In this document: one piece after another, positions 17,647 to 25,688 of the stretch
How positions within the stretch are numbered: position 1 is the stretch's first letter
Layout of the letters: each line of letters begins with the position of its first letter
Assembly: GCA_002718995.2 (NCBI GenBank)
Contig: PBGL02000027.1
Coordinates: 1 to 35,045, forward strand
Source of the DNA: Methanobacteriota archaeon
GTDB lineage: Archaea; Thermoplasmatota; Poseidoniia; Poseidoniales; Thalassarchaeaceae
Direction: 5' to 3'
Length of the DNA: 35,045 nucleotides
Translations under genes and position numbers: made by a program
Notes under the pieces: generated by a model
What the model saw: only the letters and a program-made list of their open reading frames with translations
What the model was told of the DNA's origin: nothing
Databases searched by the model: none

Positions 17647-19276
17647 AACGGATATCGATGCAGAACATCGCTGAACTATCGAAACCAATCTCTTCCATGC
17701 TCAATCTTCCGACCCAATCAACGGGCTCACCAATCGATAGCTGATCAAGATATTCCGTTCCATCGCCAAGTAGACAAACACGCTCATCCGAACCAGATCT
17801 GGAAATCCACTGGGCCCCATCTTCGTCAGCGACGACTTCCCCTGTCAACTGAACCATTTTTCCAAGGTCCCACCTCCATGAGTTGTATCCGTCCCCCCAG
17901 TTCAATAGTGAGGGAGGAGGGGCATCCCCAAGCGTCCATGACCTAGCTTCTAGGACCACACGCCCATCCGCGGCCGACCAGAGAACCGTCGCATTGAATC
18001 TAATTTCCTGATTCGCCTCGATAAATTCCGAATGCTCGCCCACTAACTGAATCCTGAGCTTTGTATCCCTGGCATAGTAGTCCTCCCCGTCTCCGACATA
18101 CCCCTTGTCATAGTCCGGAGAGATCGGATCAGTGATCCAGCCTTGGAATGTGTAGTTGCCACCAATGTAAGAGAATGGGTCCATTGCAACATCCCTCAAT
18201 TCGGTGAAATCATCTCCGAATCCCCCTGTTTCTCTTCCCGAACTCGTATTGAATCCTCTGTCCAGGCATACTGCGGCCTCGTCGAGAGCCCAGACAAGCC
18301 TGCCTCCCCAATCCCCCGTTCTTCCTTCGAATGTGGTGTCGGAAAGGTCACTGTCAGATGGCATTAGGCATAACCTATCGGTCGGAGCAGGTCCATTGAG
18401 GTGCCACTCCCCATTGTCCAAGCCAACAGTACCGGTCACGATAACCAACTTTCCAACATCATAAGTCAGTGCGTACGCCTCTGCTTCCCAGTCAACGTAT
18501 GCGACCTCTCCCTGGTTGAGAACTTCAACTTCGCTAGCTTGAACCAGTAACCTCCATCGATAAGTTCGCTCATCGAATTGTAGCCAACCCTTCATCCTCA
18601 CGTGACTTCCGGACTCTATCCACTCTATCACCCTCCCTTCGACTTGGATGTAGAGGAGGTGATCAGCCCCTCCGTACACCTGATTATCCATCAGGTAAAG
18701 TGAGTGGTAGGTAACATCAGGCGCCAGGGGCTCGCTCAGCCATCCGTCAATCAATAGCGAAGAATTAGAGAACATTTCGGGATTCTGTCCGACTTCTACC
18801 AGTTTGGTCTCGGTGAACTCAATTGATTCGCCTTGAGCGATCACAGCGCCATATCCATTGGATTGCAGCCAAATCCTTCCATTCCACTCGGATACCTCTC
18901 CTTCGACGGTCACGACAGTTCCTATTGGGGGCACCTCGTTGTTCCAATCTATATTCCACCGTATTTTTGCTACAGAGTGCCCGCCTATCTCCTGTACCTG
19001 AAGATCAATCCGGTCTGCACCCTCTCCATATGGATCTCGGACATAACTGGTCAAAACCCCCTCAATTTTCACAGTCTCCCTCGGGAAGTTCCTTATCTCA
19101 TCAATCTCAATCATATCTGGCTCCCTAATCACGGCGTAGAAATTCATCGCCGAGACAAGAAGAAGCGACGTGAAGAACATCACCCACAGCTTCGTCATGT
19201 GCTGTGAAGGAAGGGGGCGACGCTTGATGGTTGTGCGTGATCGTAATCTGGCACCAGAGGCTTCGGCAAGGTTCAT
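17645..19276 (-). CDS. Membrane-anchored protein with about five OB-fold-like repeats
   Basis: I do not recognise a named family for this 543-residue protein. A basic cytoplasmic N-terminus of about 28 residues precedes one TM helix (LWVMFFTSLLLVSAMNFYA), and the rest is predicted to be outside the cell. The ectodomain is a chain of OB-fold-like beta units with the recurring pattern VKIEGVL...IGTVVTVEGEV..W.GRIWL (about 60-145), then about 165-260, 270-345, 370-455 and 465-543. Units three and five resemble each other closely (GRLVW...AVCLDRG and GRLSM...MFCIDIR, both after D.CL/RVCL), which indicates internal duplication. OB folds bind nucleic acids or oligosaccharides; no ligand is implied here. 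The ATG at 19276 is used; ATG 19198 would remove most of the basic N-terminus and leave more room for promoters facing the tRNA. Confidence 0.7.
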   Translation of the reverse strand: MNLAEASGARLRSRTTIKRRPLPSQHMTKLWVMFFTSLLLVSAMNFYAVIREPDMIEIDEIRNFPRETVKIEGVLTSYVRDPYGEGADRIDLQVQEIGGHSVAKIRWNIDWNNEVPPIGTVVTVEGEVSEWNGRIWLQSNGYGAVIAQGESIEFTETKLVEVGQNPEMFSNSSLLIDGWLSEPLAPDVTYHSLYLMDNQVYGGADHLLYIQVEGRVIEWIESGSHVRMKGWLQFDERTYRWRLLVQASEVEVLNQGEVAYVDWEAEAYALTYDVGKLVIVTGTVGLDNGEWHLNGPAPTDRLCLMPSDSDLSDTTFEGRTGDWGGRLVWALDEAAVCLDRGFNTSSGRETGGFGDDFTELRDVAMDPFSYIGGNYTFQGWITDPISPDYDKGYVGDGEDYYARDTKLRIQLVGEHSEFIEANQEIRFNATVLWSAADGRVVLEARSWTLGDAPPPSLLNWGDGYNSWRWDLGKMVQLTGEVVADEDGAQWISRSGSDERVCLLGDGTEYLDQLSIGEPVDWVGRLSMEEIGFDSSAMFCIDIR

Positions 19277-19303
19277 GACTCGGATGCGAGCCAGCGTGAT
19301 GCA

Positions 19304-19380
19304 GGACCCGTAGCTCAGTTGGTTAGAGCGCTCGGCTCATAACCGAGTGGTCATCGGTTCAAATCCGGTCGGGTCCACCA
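19304..19380 (+). tRNA. tRNA with CAU anticodon (elongator Met or Ile2)
   Basis: This is a complete cloverleaf: acceptor GGACCCG/CGGGTCC (7 bp), D-stem GCTC/GAGC, anticodon stem CTCGG/CCGAG with loop CTCATAA, T-arm ATCGG-TTCAAAT-CCGGT, discriminator A and an encoded CCA. The anticodon CAU is at 19338-19340. The anticodon stem lacks the three G-C pairs of initiators, and the first pair is G-C, so this is not tRNA-iMet. It is either elongator tRNA-Met or tRNA-Ile2, whose C34 becomes agmatidine in archaea. Sequence alone does not settle this. No intron is present. Confidence 0.95.
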
Positions 19381-19469
19381 AACCGCCTGCCAATTTGCCC
19401 CATGAACCGCTATTATTGCAGTACTAGTTGGGCGAAGTCTCAAATACGGTCTTTGTGGGCATCGTTACG

Positions 19470-20420
19470 ATGGCCACGCGTAGAAGTGTTAGAACCAGTA
19501 TGCTGATTCTGATGGTTTACTTCCTAAGCACATGGGCGGGGGCGGCTTCAGTACAGGCACAGACTAACCCTACTCCTGACATTACGCTGACCTGCGATAA
19601 CCCCCAGGCAATTGAGGTATACCCCGGTGCGACCAGGACTTCGATTGTGTACTGCGTCCTACAAAATCCCACTATTCACAGTGAGAAGGTGAACATCCAG
19701 ATACAGTCAGGTTCGCTAATTTCAGCTGGCCCCGCATCTATGACTGTCGGATCTGGCGCCGATGTGAGTTTCCAGGTTATTCTGAGGGCGGATCTAAGGA
19801 TGCCCGAGGGACAGCATCAGATTTCAATTACTGCTGAGGTTGTCCAAGCAAACGGAATAACGGTAGTTGGGACTCCGACAACCTACAAGGTCCTCGCAGT
19901 CATAAAGCAGTTCAGCCGACTCAGAGTGGCTTCCGATGTTGCATTTATGCAACTGAGGCCCAGAGTGGATATGCTTCTGACCTTCGATGTCTACAATGAC
20001 GGCAACGCCATGGATAGGTTCAATGTCGAGATAGTGAACTACGACGAGCTAAACGACGAGGGATTCCAACTCAGCATCCCCTTGGTCTCAGTCGAGATTG
20101 AGTCCCTGGCTCCTGCCGAGAAGGTGAGGATTCAGATGAGGACTCCGAAGAATCAAGGTTGGACTGACAAATACTTCAATCTCCAATTCAAGGCGACTTC
20201 CGAGTATTCGGTCAGGACTGAGGGCATCCCCAATTACATGATTCAGTCGATGACGATTTACATCCGTGGAGTCTATCTCCCCGGGTTCGGTGCCTTAGGG
20301 TCAATGATGATGACCGCTCTGGCCGCTGCTGCTATAGCGGGAAGGAACCGATTAGAGGATGATCCAGTCATAATTGATAGCGACGGAGAAATAACCCCCT
20401 TGGACTCTAGATTATTCTAG
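19470..20420 (+). CDS. Exported beta-sandwich protein with C-terminal PGFG-TM segment and acidic tail
   Basis: This 316-residue protein of unknown function has a signal peptide (MATRRSVRTSMLILMVYFLSTWAGA, cleavage probably after VQA). Two Ig/CARDB-like beta domains follow: about 35-140, with GATRTSIVYCVLQNPTIHSEKV, and about 150-265, with LLTFDVYNDGNAMDRFNVEI. This style is common in archaeal surface proteins that present adhesive or spacer modules. The C-terminus has LPGFG, a hydrophobic helix and GRNR, like a PGF-CTERM signal, but it continues for about 20 acidic residues, so it may be a plain TM anchor. The frame extends upstream to TTG 19428, but ATG 19470 gives the better signal peptide. 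It precedes the next membrane protein by 80 bp on the same strand. Confidence 0.75.
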   Translation: MATRRSVRTSMLILMVYFLSTWAGAASVQAQTNPTPDITLTCDNPQAIEVYPGATRTSIVYCVLQNPTIHSEKVNIQIQSGSLISAGPASMTVGSGADVSFQVILRADLRMPEGQHQISITAEVVQANGITVVGTPTTYKVLAVIKQFSRLRVASDVAFMQLRPRVDMLLTFDVYNDGNAMDRFNVEIVNYDELNDEGFQLSIPLVSVEIESLAPAEKVRIQMRTPKNQGWTDKYFNLQFKATSEYSVRTEGIPNYMIQSMTIYIRGVYLPGFGALGSMMMTALAAAAIAGRNRLEDDPVIIDSDGEITPLDSRLF

Positions 20421-20487
20421 AACGCCCAAGCTCGGCCCTCTTTGGCAACGGGTTGATAACTGCGATGCCCGACCACTCTACCGAAAT

Positions 20488-20495
20488 AGGAGGTG
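20488..20495 (+). promoter_or_regulatory. Shine-Dalgarno site fixing the start at 20501
   Basis: AGGAGGTG ends 5 nt before ATG 20501 and is the strongest ribosome binding site in the window. It shows that the upstream in-frame candidates at 20453 and 20465 are not the start. Confidence 0.8.
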
Positions 20496-20500
20496 CTCGA

Positions 20501-21736
20501 ATGAGTAACGGAGGTCTACTTGAGAAGGCAAAGGAGCAGCAAATGGTCGATGAAGTGGTCGCCGAGGCAGTACCTAGTGCCGTTGTGAGTGCCCAAGGGA
20601 GTGACGTTGGAATCGTTGACATTTTCAAAGCACTCCTCGTCTTCGCAGTAGCTCCATTGGCACTGATAATGTGGTTCGGCGTTTACCTAGATTTCATTCC
20701 ACTCAGTATTCTGGTTCCCGTCACAATAATTGCCTCTTTTGCTGTAGTTTGGTGGAGGCTCCGGATAGGCCTTCCCGGCAAGGATGGATTCAGTCAGATG
20801 AGGGCTGCATTGGTGGTGGGCGCCTATCTGGTTTTACTGGGATTCCCGTTGATCCTCGGTACGGTGCTACAGGGCGAGATGTCCATGGGCGAGATCGAAT
20901 TTAGCGATGACGGGGATACAATGGTAGTCAAGATCAGACAGAACTCCATCACTAGTCCCACCATAGATGCTGAAATCACCATCGAGCAGTCCGGAGTTGT
21001 AGTATGGTCGGGAACATCGTCTTTCTCGATAAGCAAGAGCGATGGGAAGGGGGACTATGGGTCAATTTCATTCTCAGTTTCCGATTTCTATTCCAATAAT
21101 GCTCTTCCTGATTCCCCCTACACAATACAAATTATCGCCGGCTCTTCTACCATGACGGCAACTCTCGACTCAGCATCCCTGTCTAGGACAGTCACGGGTG
21201 TCCAAGGATCTACCAGTGGGGCTATTTCGACCAACTCAGATAATTGCGAGGGCAACAAGAACAGCTGTCTGTTGGGAGTCGCCCTGACTTCCTGGGCGGG
21301 CTTGGAAACTCTAGGCGGACTTCCGCCAGCCGGCCTGGTTGAGGCTGACTATACTCTTGATGCAAGAATGGAGTATGCGGGCAGCAGTGTGGTGACCTAT
21401 CCAACCGTTACGGTAGTTAACGGACAAGCGTCATGGGATAGTAATTCTGGAGAGTACGGAACCGGATCGGCGATGGTCGGCTCAGAAGGCTCCCAGCTAC
21501 CATTGGCAGGCTCAGTTCAGGATGCTGCCCTAAACACACTTTACATTCCCAAAGAGGACTGGCAAGAGAATGACTACGGTTGCTATCACTTCATCATAGA
21601 GGTCACCCAGATGTCCCCCTGGTCAGATGGAAGTGTCATATCTCACACATCATACTATGAATATTCAGAAGAAGGTGCGGATGATGAAGGAAACCCTGCT
21701 ACTGACGAGGCATGGACGGTTGTCTCAAGCTGCTAG
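20501..21736 (+). CDS. Membrane protein with three TM helices and a Cys-containing beta ectodomain, unknown function
   Basis: This 411-residue protein is not recognised. A charged cytoplasmic N-terminus (MSNGGLLEKAKEQQMVDEVV) is followed by three hydrophobic helices: ALLVFAVAPLALIMWFGVYL, LVPVTIIASFAVVWW, and ALVVGAYLVLLGFPLILGTVL. The remaining roughly 280 residues are Ser/Thr/Gly-rich beta-type sequence predicted to lie outside. It holds Cys pairs in NCEGNKNSC and near the end (GCYHF and terminal SSC), probably disulfide bonded. It may be co-expressed with the exported protein ending at 20420. Its stop is separated by 3 bp from the stop of the convergent gene. A sensor or surface-assembly role is possible but not shown by any motif. 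Confidence 0.75.
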   Translation: MSNGGLLEKAKEQQMVDEVVAEAVPSAVVSAQGSDVGIVDIFKALLVFAVAPLALIMWFGVYLDFIPLSILVPVTIIASFAVVWWRLRIGLPGKDGFSQMRAALVVGAYLVLLGFPLILGTVLQGEMSMGEIEFSDDGDTMVVKIRQNSITSPTIDAEITIEQSGVVVWSGTSSFSISKSDGKGDYGSISFSVSDFYSNNALPDSPYTIQIIAGSSTMTATLDSASLSRTVTGVQGSTSGAISTNSDNCEGNKNSCLLGVALTSWAGLETLGGLPPAGLVEADYTLDARMEYAGSSVVTYPTVTVVNGQASWDSNSGEYGTGSAMVGSEGSQLPLAGSVQDAALNTLYIPKEDWQENDYGCYHFIIEVTQMSPWSDGSVISHTSYYEYSEEGADDEGNPATDEAWTVVSSC

Positions 21737-21739
21737 GCC

Positions 21740-23461
21740 TCAGTATTCGTCAAGCTCATCATCTTCGAACGACTCGTCTACACTCTCTTTGGCTCGCCGG
21801 TAGGCCCAAACCACAGCTATGCCAATCCCAATTGTCAGTGCGACCAATATTGGAAGAATGTCTAGACCCTCTTCCTCCACAGGCTCATTCCAAATCACTG
21901 ATTCTGTCATCATTGTACCGCCTCCAAATGCACTATCGTCAACCAGCTGGGTTGGAGTCAGAATCTCGCAGTCCAGACTGAATGTCCCTACCTCGCCACC
22001 TCGCCACCCGAATTGGAGATCCATCGATTCCCCGGGGCCCACCACCACTCCTTGAAACCCTCCAATGTCAGCCTGAGCGCCGGTCTCAAATATGTCGCAG
22101 GTTATGTAGAAGCTCGCGGCAGATGTGCCCCTGTTCGCAAACTCAGCTAAGACTGCCACTGACTGCGATGTCGATGCCTCGCCTTCGCCCAATACGGCAA
22201 TGGACACCCACTCTATATCGGGAGTGAACTGGTCAATTACCTGCTCTTGCCCCCAAGTTAATGGAATGTCACTTCCTCCATAATTGTCGATTCCCGAAGC
22301 CTCTGGATTCCACCCAGTTCTATATGAAACGATGTTGATAGTTGCAGACTCGTTCCACCAACTCCCATCAGACCACCTTATCTGAACGACCCTCTCTCCG
22401 CCTCCATCAACTATCCCAATTCCCTCGGAATCGCTGGATGATTGGAACGAAGTCACTCCATCAAGTCCCATTCCATCGACTTCAAAGATAACGTCGACCG
22501 AATCGAAGACAAGCCTCTGGTCTACGACCCTTCTCTCCCATCTGTCGGTAAGGCCGCCACTCCTCTCGAAGTCTCCGGAGCCTAGAACAGAGTCCCCCCA
22601 GCTAATCCCGCAGAACGAGGTCCCTCTGATGTCATGATCGTCTAAGCTATCCGCAAAGACAGATTCCCCGTATATGTCGATTGAAGAGCTGTCGCTCGAA
22701 ATGACAATCGGACCAACCCTGTCAAATGTGCCACTATCGGAATCCAGGGACCCCTCTCCCTCTATCGTTATCCCGCCTCCTGAAATTACGGAATTATCCA
22801 CTTCCATATTTCCAGCGACGACAATTTGGAAGCCATGGTCCCCTGCCGCCATCATGTTGACACTGTCCAAATCTATTCCATCAATTGAAATCTGAGAATT
22901 TCCTGTATCAATGGTGACACTAGATATGGACACAGAAGAATACCCATAACCAACGAGCCCTATCCAGGCCTCACCCCCTTCTAGATCTGAGAAATCGAAC
23001 GTGTGCTCTGTGCCATTGAGTGAAACTGGCTCGGAATCACCTACGTATGCCTGTCCACCATAGTAGCTTGCCCCTCCAACTGAGTGTATGGTGAGGGAGA
23101 AATCACCGTCAATTCCGTCAGAAGGTACCTTGAAAGCCCCCCTTCTTTCTTCATCCCAGTAACCGAAACTAGTAATCCCTGAGGGCGGTGAGGTTGAAGC
23201 AAGATTGGAATCATCCAAAATTAGCGAGCCCCCATTCTCTACAACTATCATTGAACCGGTAGAAACACTGACATCGGCTTCTAAGAGGTTCAGGGTCCCG
23301 CCATCAGCAATCCTGATCGTTCCGTCGATTACTTCTTCGGACCCCCATGTAACGTCTCCATCGATCACGAGCTCCGGATCCTCAGCAGAGGTCTGAATGC
23401 ATGAAATGCAAATAGATGCCATCAGAACAAAGGTCATTATCGTCGCCGAGCGTATACTCAT
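21740..23461 (-). CDS. Exported beta-helix/CARDB-like protein with C-terminal TM anchor
   Basis: The roughly 573-residue protein starts at ATG 23461 with a signal peptide (MSIRSATIMTFVLMASICIS); the upstream in-frame TTG 23485 would add only a poor leader. The N-terminal 300 residues contain short beta-strand repeats with recurring ID/VD.G steps (VIDGTIRIADGGTLNLLEA, SMIVVENGGSLILDDS, GGGITIEGEGSLDSDSG). This is typical of parallel beta-helix or polymorphic-toxin-free scaffold proteins that bind carbohydrates. A CARDB-like domain follows (SVAVLAEFANRGTSAASFYITCDIFE, about 430-530). One TM helix (ILPILVALTIGIGIAVVWAYRR) and a short acidic tail end the protein. No catalytic residues can be assigned. 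It is divergent from carS, with an AT-rich gap of about 110 bp between them. Confidence 0.75.
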   Translation of the reverse strand: MSIRSATIMTFVLMASICISCIQTSAEDPELVIDGDVTWGSEEVIDGTIRIADGGTLNLLEADVSVSTGSMIVVENGGSLILDDSNLASTSPPSGITSFGYWDEERRGAFKVPSDGIDGDFSLTIHSVGGASYYGGQAYVGDSEPVSLNGTEHTFDFSDLEGGEAWIGLVGYGYSSVSISSVTIDTGNSQISIDGIDLDSVNMMAAGDHGFQIVVAGNMEVDNSVISGGGITIEGEGSLDSDSGTFDRVGPIVISSDSSSIDIYGESVFADSLDDHDIRGTSFCGISWGDSVLGSGDFERSGGLTDRWERRVVDQRLVFDSVDVIFEVDGMGLDGVTSFQSSSDSEGIGIVDGGGERVVQIRWSDGSWWNESATINIVSYRTGWNPEASGIDNYGGSDIPLTWGQEQVIDQFTPDIEWVSIAVLGEGEASTSQSVAVLAEFANRGTSAASFYITCDIFETGAQADIGGFQGVVVGPGESMDLQFGWRGGEVGTFSLDCEILTPTQLVDDSAFGGGTMMTESVIWNEPVEEEGLDILPILVALTIGIGIAVVWAYRRAKESVDESFEDDELDEY

Positions 23462-23571
23462 GAATCCAGCCGGACCCCTAGGCAAATCAATGATTTCCCT
23501 AAAATTGCATAACTGCTCATATTGTTCGATGGAACCAAATCACTCATACACCAATTAACGGTGGGCCAGTC

Positions 23572-24261
23572 GTGGATGCAGTACAAACGTTAGCTGATTC
23601 ATTCGGAGAATCATCATGGGGATTCTTACTGAATGTGATTACTGTTCTGATGATGTACGGACCATTCTATCTCGCAAATACCGGTGCCATGCTTTTTGGC
23701 AAATGGATCCCAGAGAAATTTGAATTCGATAGTTTGGTCATCGACGGGGGAAGGACACTTGGCGACGGCTACCGAATATTGGGCGATGGGAAGTCCTGGA
23801 ATGGCTTCTTCGGGGGCGCAGTTTTCAGTGGTCTCCTTGCAATGGCAACACATCACTTGTGGAGGGGAAGATCTGAGCCCGGTAGTAGGCCATTCATCGA
23901 TCCAATATTGTGGGCTACTCCGGATGACTGGTTTTGGTTTGGCAATGAATGGGGCGCCGCGTTTGTAATGGGATTCACCTTGGGGGCAGCCTGTATGGCC
24001 GGAGACACCATCGGCTCTTTCTTCAAGAGAAGGAAGGGCCACAAGAGGGAGGGTTCGGAAAGCTCCCAAGCCCCTCTTCTAGATACCATGACGTTCGCAT
24101 TAGCAATTTTCGCAGTTTCATTCACATTATTTGAGGGACAGGTAATCACACAACCCGAACTAACTAACGAGATACTGGCACTCTTGGTTCTGACACCCGT
24201 CATTCACAGGGCGACCAACATCATCGGATACAGACTGGGATTGAAGTCAGTCCCATATTGA
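23572..24261 (+). CDS. carS: CDP-archaeol synthase
   Basis: This membrane enzyme transfers CMP from CTP to 2,3-di-O-geranylgeranylglyceryl phosphate, giving the activated CDP-archaeol used for polar head-group addition in archaeal lipids. The family motifs are all visible: FYLANTGA (32-39), IDGG...GDGYRILGDGKSWNGFFGG (57-82), GDTIGSFFKRRKG (144-156), LDTMTF (170-175) and a C-terminal TPVIHRATNIIGYRLG (208-223) ending in VPY. At 229 residues it exceeds the usual length of about 165-180, mainly because of a Trp-rich insertion at about 97-130 (PDDWFWFGNEWG). The start is GTG 23572, since no in-frame ATG occurs before residue 27; GGTGGG lies 6 nt upstream. It is a clear marker that the DNA is archaeal. 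Confidence 0.93.
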   Translation: MDAVQTLADSFGESSWGFLLNVITVLMMYGPFYLANTGAMLFGKWIPEKFEFDSLVIDGGRTLGDGYRILGDGKSWNGFFGGAVFSGLLAMATHHLWRGRSEPGSRPFIDPILWATPDDWFWFGNEWGAAFVMGFTLGAACMAGDTIGSFFKRRKGHKREGSESSQAPLLDTMTFALAIFAVSFTLFEGQVITQPELTNEILALLVLTPVIHRATNIIGYRLGLKSVPY

Positions 24262-24317
24262 AATCCACTATCAGTATACATTATGCCCTGTCGTCGGCGC
24301 GCATGAGCGTGGCAGGG

Positions 24318-25580
24318 ATGAGGGTCCTCATTGTTGGAGGAGGCGGAAGGGAACATGCCATTGCAATAGGGCTGTCAAGTAGCCCTTCAGTGACATCGAT
24401 ACACACGTCTCCCGGAAATGCCGGCACGCGGTCACTGGGCACCAATCACGATATCGGCTCAAGTGACATAGACGGACTTGTTGGATTATCGATTGAAATA
24501 CAAGCAGACTTAGTTGTAGTTGGGCCCGAGGCACCCCTGGTCCTAGGTCTCGCCGATAAATTGAGGGAGAACGGAATTCCTTGCTTCGGCCCCCATTCCG
24601 GAGGAGCAATGTTGGAGGGTTCGAAATTGCATGCAAAGAAAACTATGTTGGAATTGGGCGTCCCTACTGGTAGCTGCCAAGTAATCAAAGACGTCGAAGA
24701 TATCCCAAAATTCCTAGACTCTTTTCACAGTCCTTGGGTAATCAAGAGAGACGTTCTCGCAGGAGGTAAAGGAGTCACCGTGACATCCGACAGGATTGCC
24801 GCGGAACACGCTCTTTCATCAGCCTTGGAGGAAGACGGCATCGTCCTGATGGAGGAGCATCTCGATGGCGAGGAGGCTTCCGTACTGATTGTCATGGACG
24901 AAACCGGTTTTGTATGCCTCCCCCCAAGTCAAGATCACAAGAGGGCCTTCGACAATGACATGGGCCCGAATACTGGTGGGATGGGTGCTTACGCTCCCGC
25001 ACCGGTCGTCTCCCCTTCGGTGATGGAGAGGATTTTAGATGAGGTAGTAGAGCCAATGCACCATCACCTGAGGAACCAGGAAACCCCCTACAGGGGGTGC
25101 CTATATGCAGGACTCATGATAGACGAAAACGGAGCCCCTAGGGTGATCGAATTCAATGTTAGATTCGGAGACCCCGAGACCCAGGTCACTGTGCCGCTAA
25201 TTGATAGCGATCTTGGGCAACTACTCTTGGCTGCTGCAGAGGGTAGCCTCAGTTCCATTGAACCCTCCTTCTCCGGGATGTCGGCTGCGACCGTAGTTCT
25301 GGCTTCGAAAGGGTATCCTGAATCGCCTAAATTAGGGGGGCTAATTTCAGGAAGTGAGACGTCCATAGATGAAGGCGAAACAGTTGGCATGGTTCACTAT
25401 GCAGGGACTTCCCTGAGGGAGGGGGTACTCGTTTCTTCAGGAGGCAGGGTTCTAGCCGCCACTGGGGTAGCCCCCACGCTCGAGGGCGCCGTCTCGACAG
25501 CATACGAAATTATCGACAACGTCGATTTAGATGGTTCGCATTATCGGTCCGACATAGGACATAGGGCCCTGAAGCGCTAG
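24318..25580 (+). CDS. purD: Phosphoribosylamine-glycine ligase (GAR synthetase)
   Basis: This ATP-grasp enzyme of purine synthesis joins glycine to 5-phosphoribosylamine. The 420-residue length is standard. The family N-terminus MRVLIVGGGGREHAIA fixes ATG 24318 as the likely start, though an in-frame ATG at 24303 adds only MSVAG. Other hallmarks are GPEAPLVLGLAD, KRDVLAGGKGV in the ATP-grasp loop, QDHKRAFDNDMGPNTGGMGAYAP, and the metal and phosphate site EFNVRFGDPETQ. There is no frameshift or missing motif. It sits 56 bp after carS on the same strand. The glycine it consumes could come from the nearby glyA product, but the genes are not adjacent. Confidence 0.95.
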   Translation: MRVLIVGGGGREHAIAIGLSSSPSVTSIHTSPGNAGTRSLGTNHDIGSSDIDGLVGLSIEIQADLVVVGPEAPLVLGLADKLRENGIPCFGPHSGGAMLEGSKLHAKKTMLELGVPTGSCQVIKDVEDIPKFLDSFHSPWVIKRDVLAGGKGVTVTSDRIAAEHALSSALEEDGIVLMEEHLDGEEASVLIVMDETGFVCLPPSQDHKRAFDNDMGPNTGGMGAYAPAPVVSPSVMERILDEVVEPMHHHLRNQETPYRGCLYAGLMIDENGAPRVIEFNVRFGDPETQVTVPLIDSDLGQLLLAAAEGSLSSIEPSFSGMSAATVVLASKGYPESPKLGGLISGSETSIDEGETVGMVHYAGTSLREGVLVSSGGRVLAATGVAPTLEGAVSTAYEIIDNVDLDGSHYRSDIGHRALKR

Positions 25581-25608
25581 AATCGCCGTTTTGGGCTATT
25601 CATTTCGC

Positions 25609-25627
25609 AACCGTTCTAAGAACGGTT
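25609..25627. promoter_or_regulatory. Perfect 9-bp inverted repeat with 1-nt spacer upstream of the AglB fusion gene
   Basis: AACCGTTCT-A-AGAACGGTT lies between the purD stop (25580) and the AglB start (25689). TTATAA, a TATA-box-like hexamer, overlaps its right edge at 25626-25631. A factor binding the palindrome would therefore compete with TBP/TFB. A transcription-termination hairpin for purD is an alternative, but no T-tract follows it. Confidence 0.45.
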
Positions 25628-25688
25628 ATAACAGGAAGTAAAATCGCGGCGACGCTAGCCTTCAGGCTGTAGCAGACGGTGAATGCCA

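Noticed and set aside
19304-19380. Initiator tRNA-Met
   Set aside because: The anticodon stem is CTCGG/CCGAG and lacks the three consecutive G-C pairs of initiators, and the first acceptor pair is G-C. Elongator Met or Ile2 is more likely.
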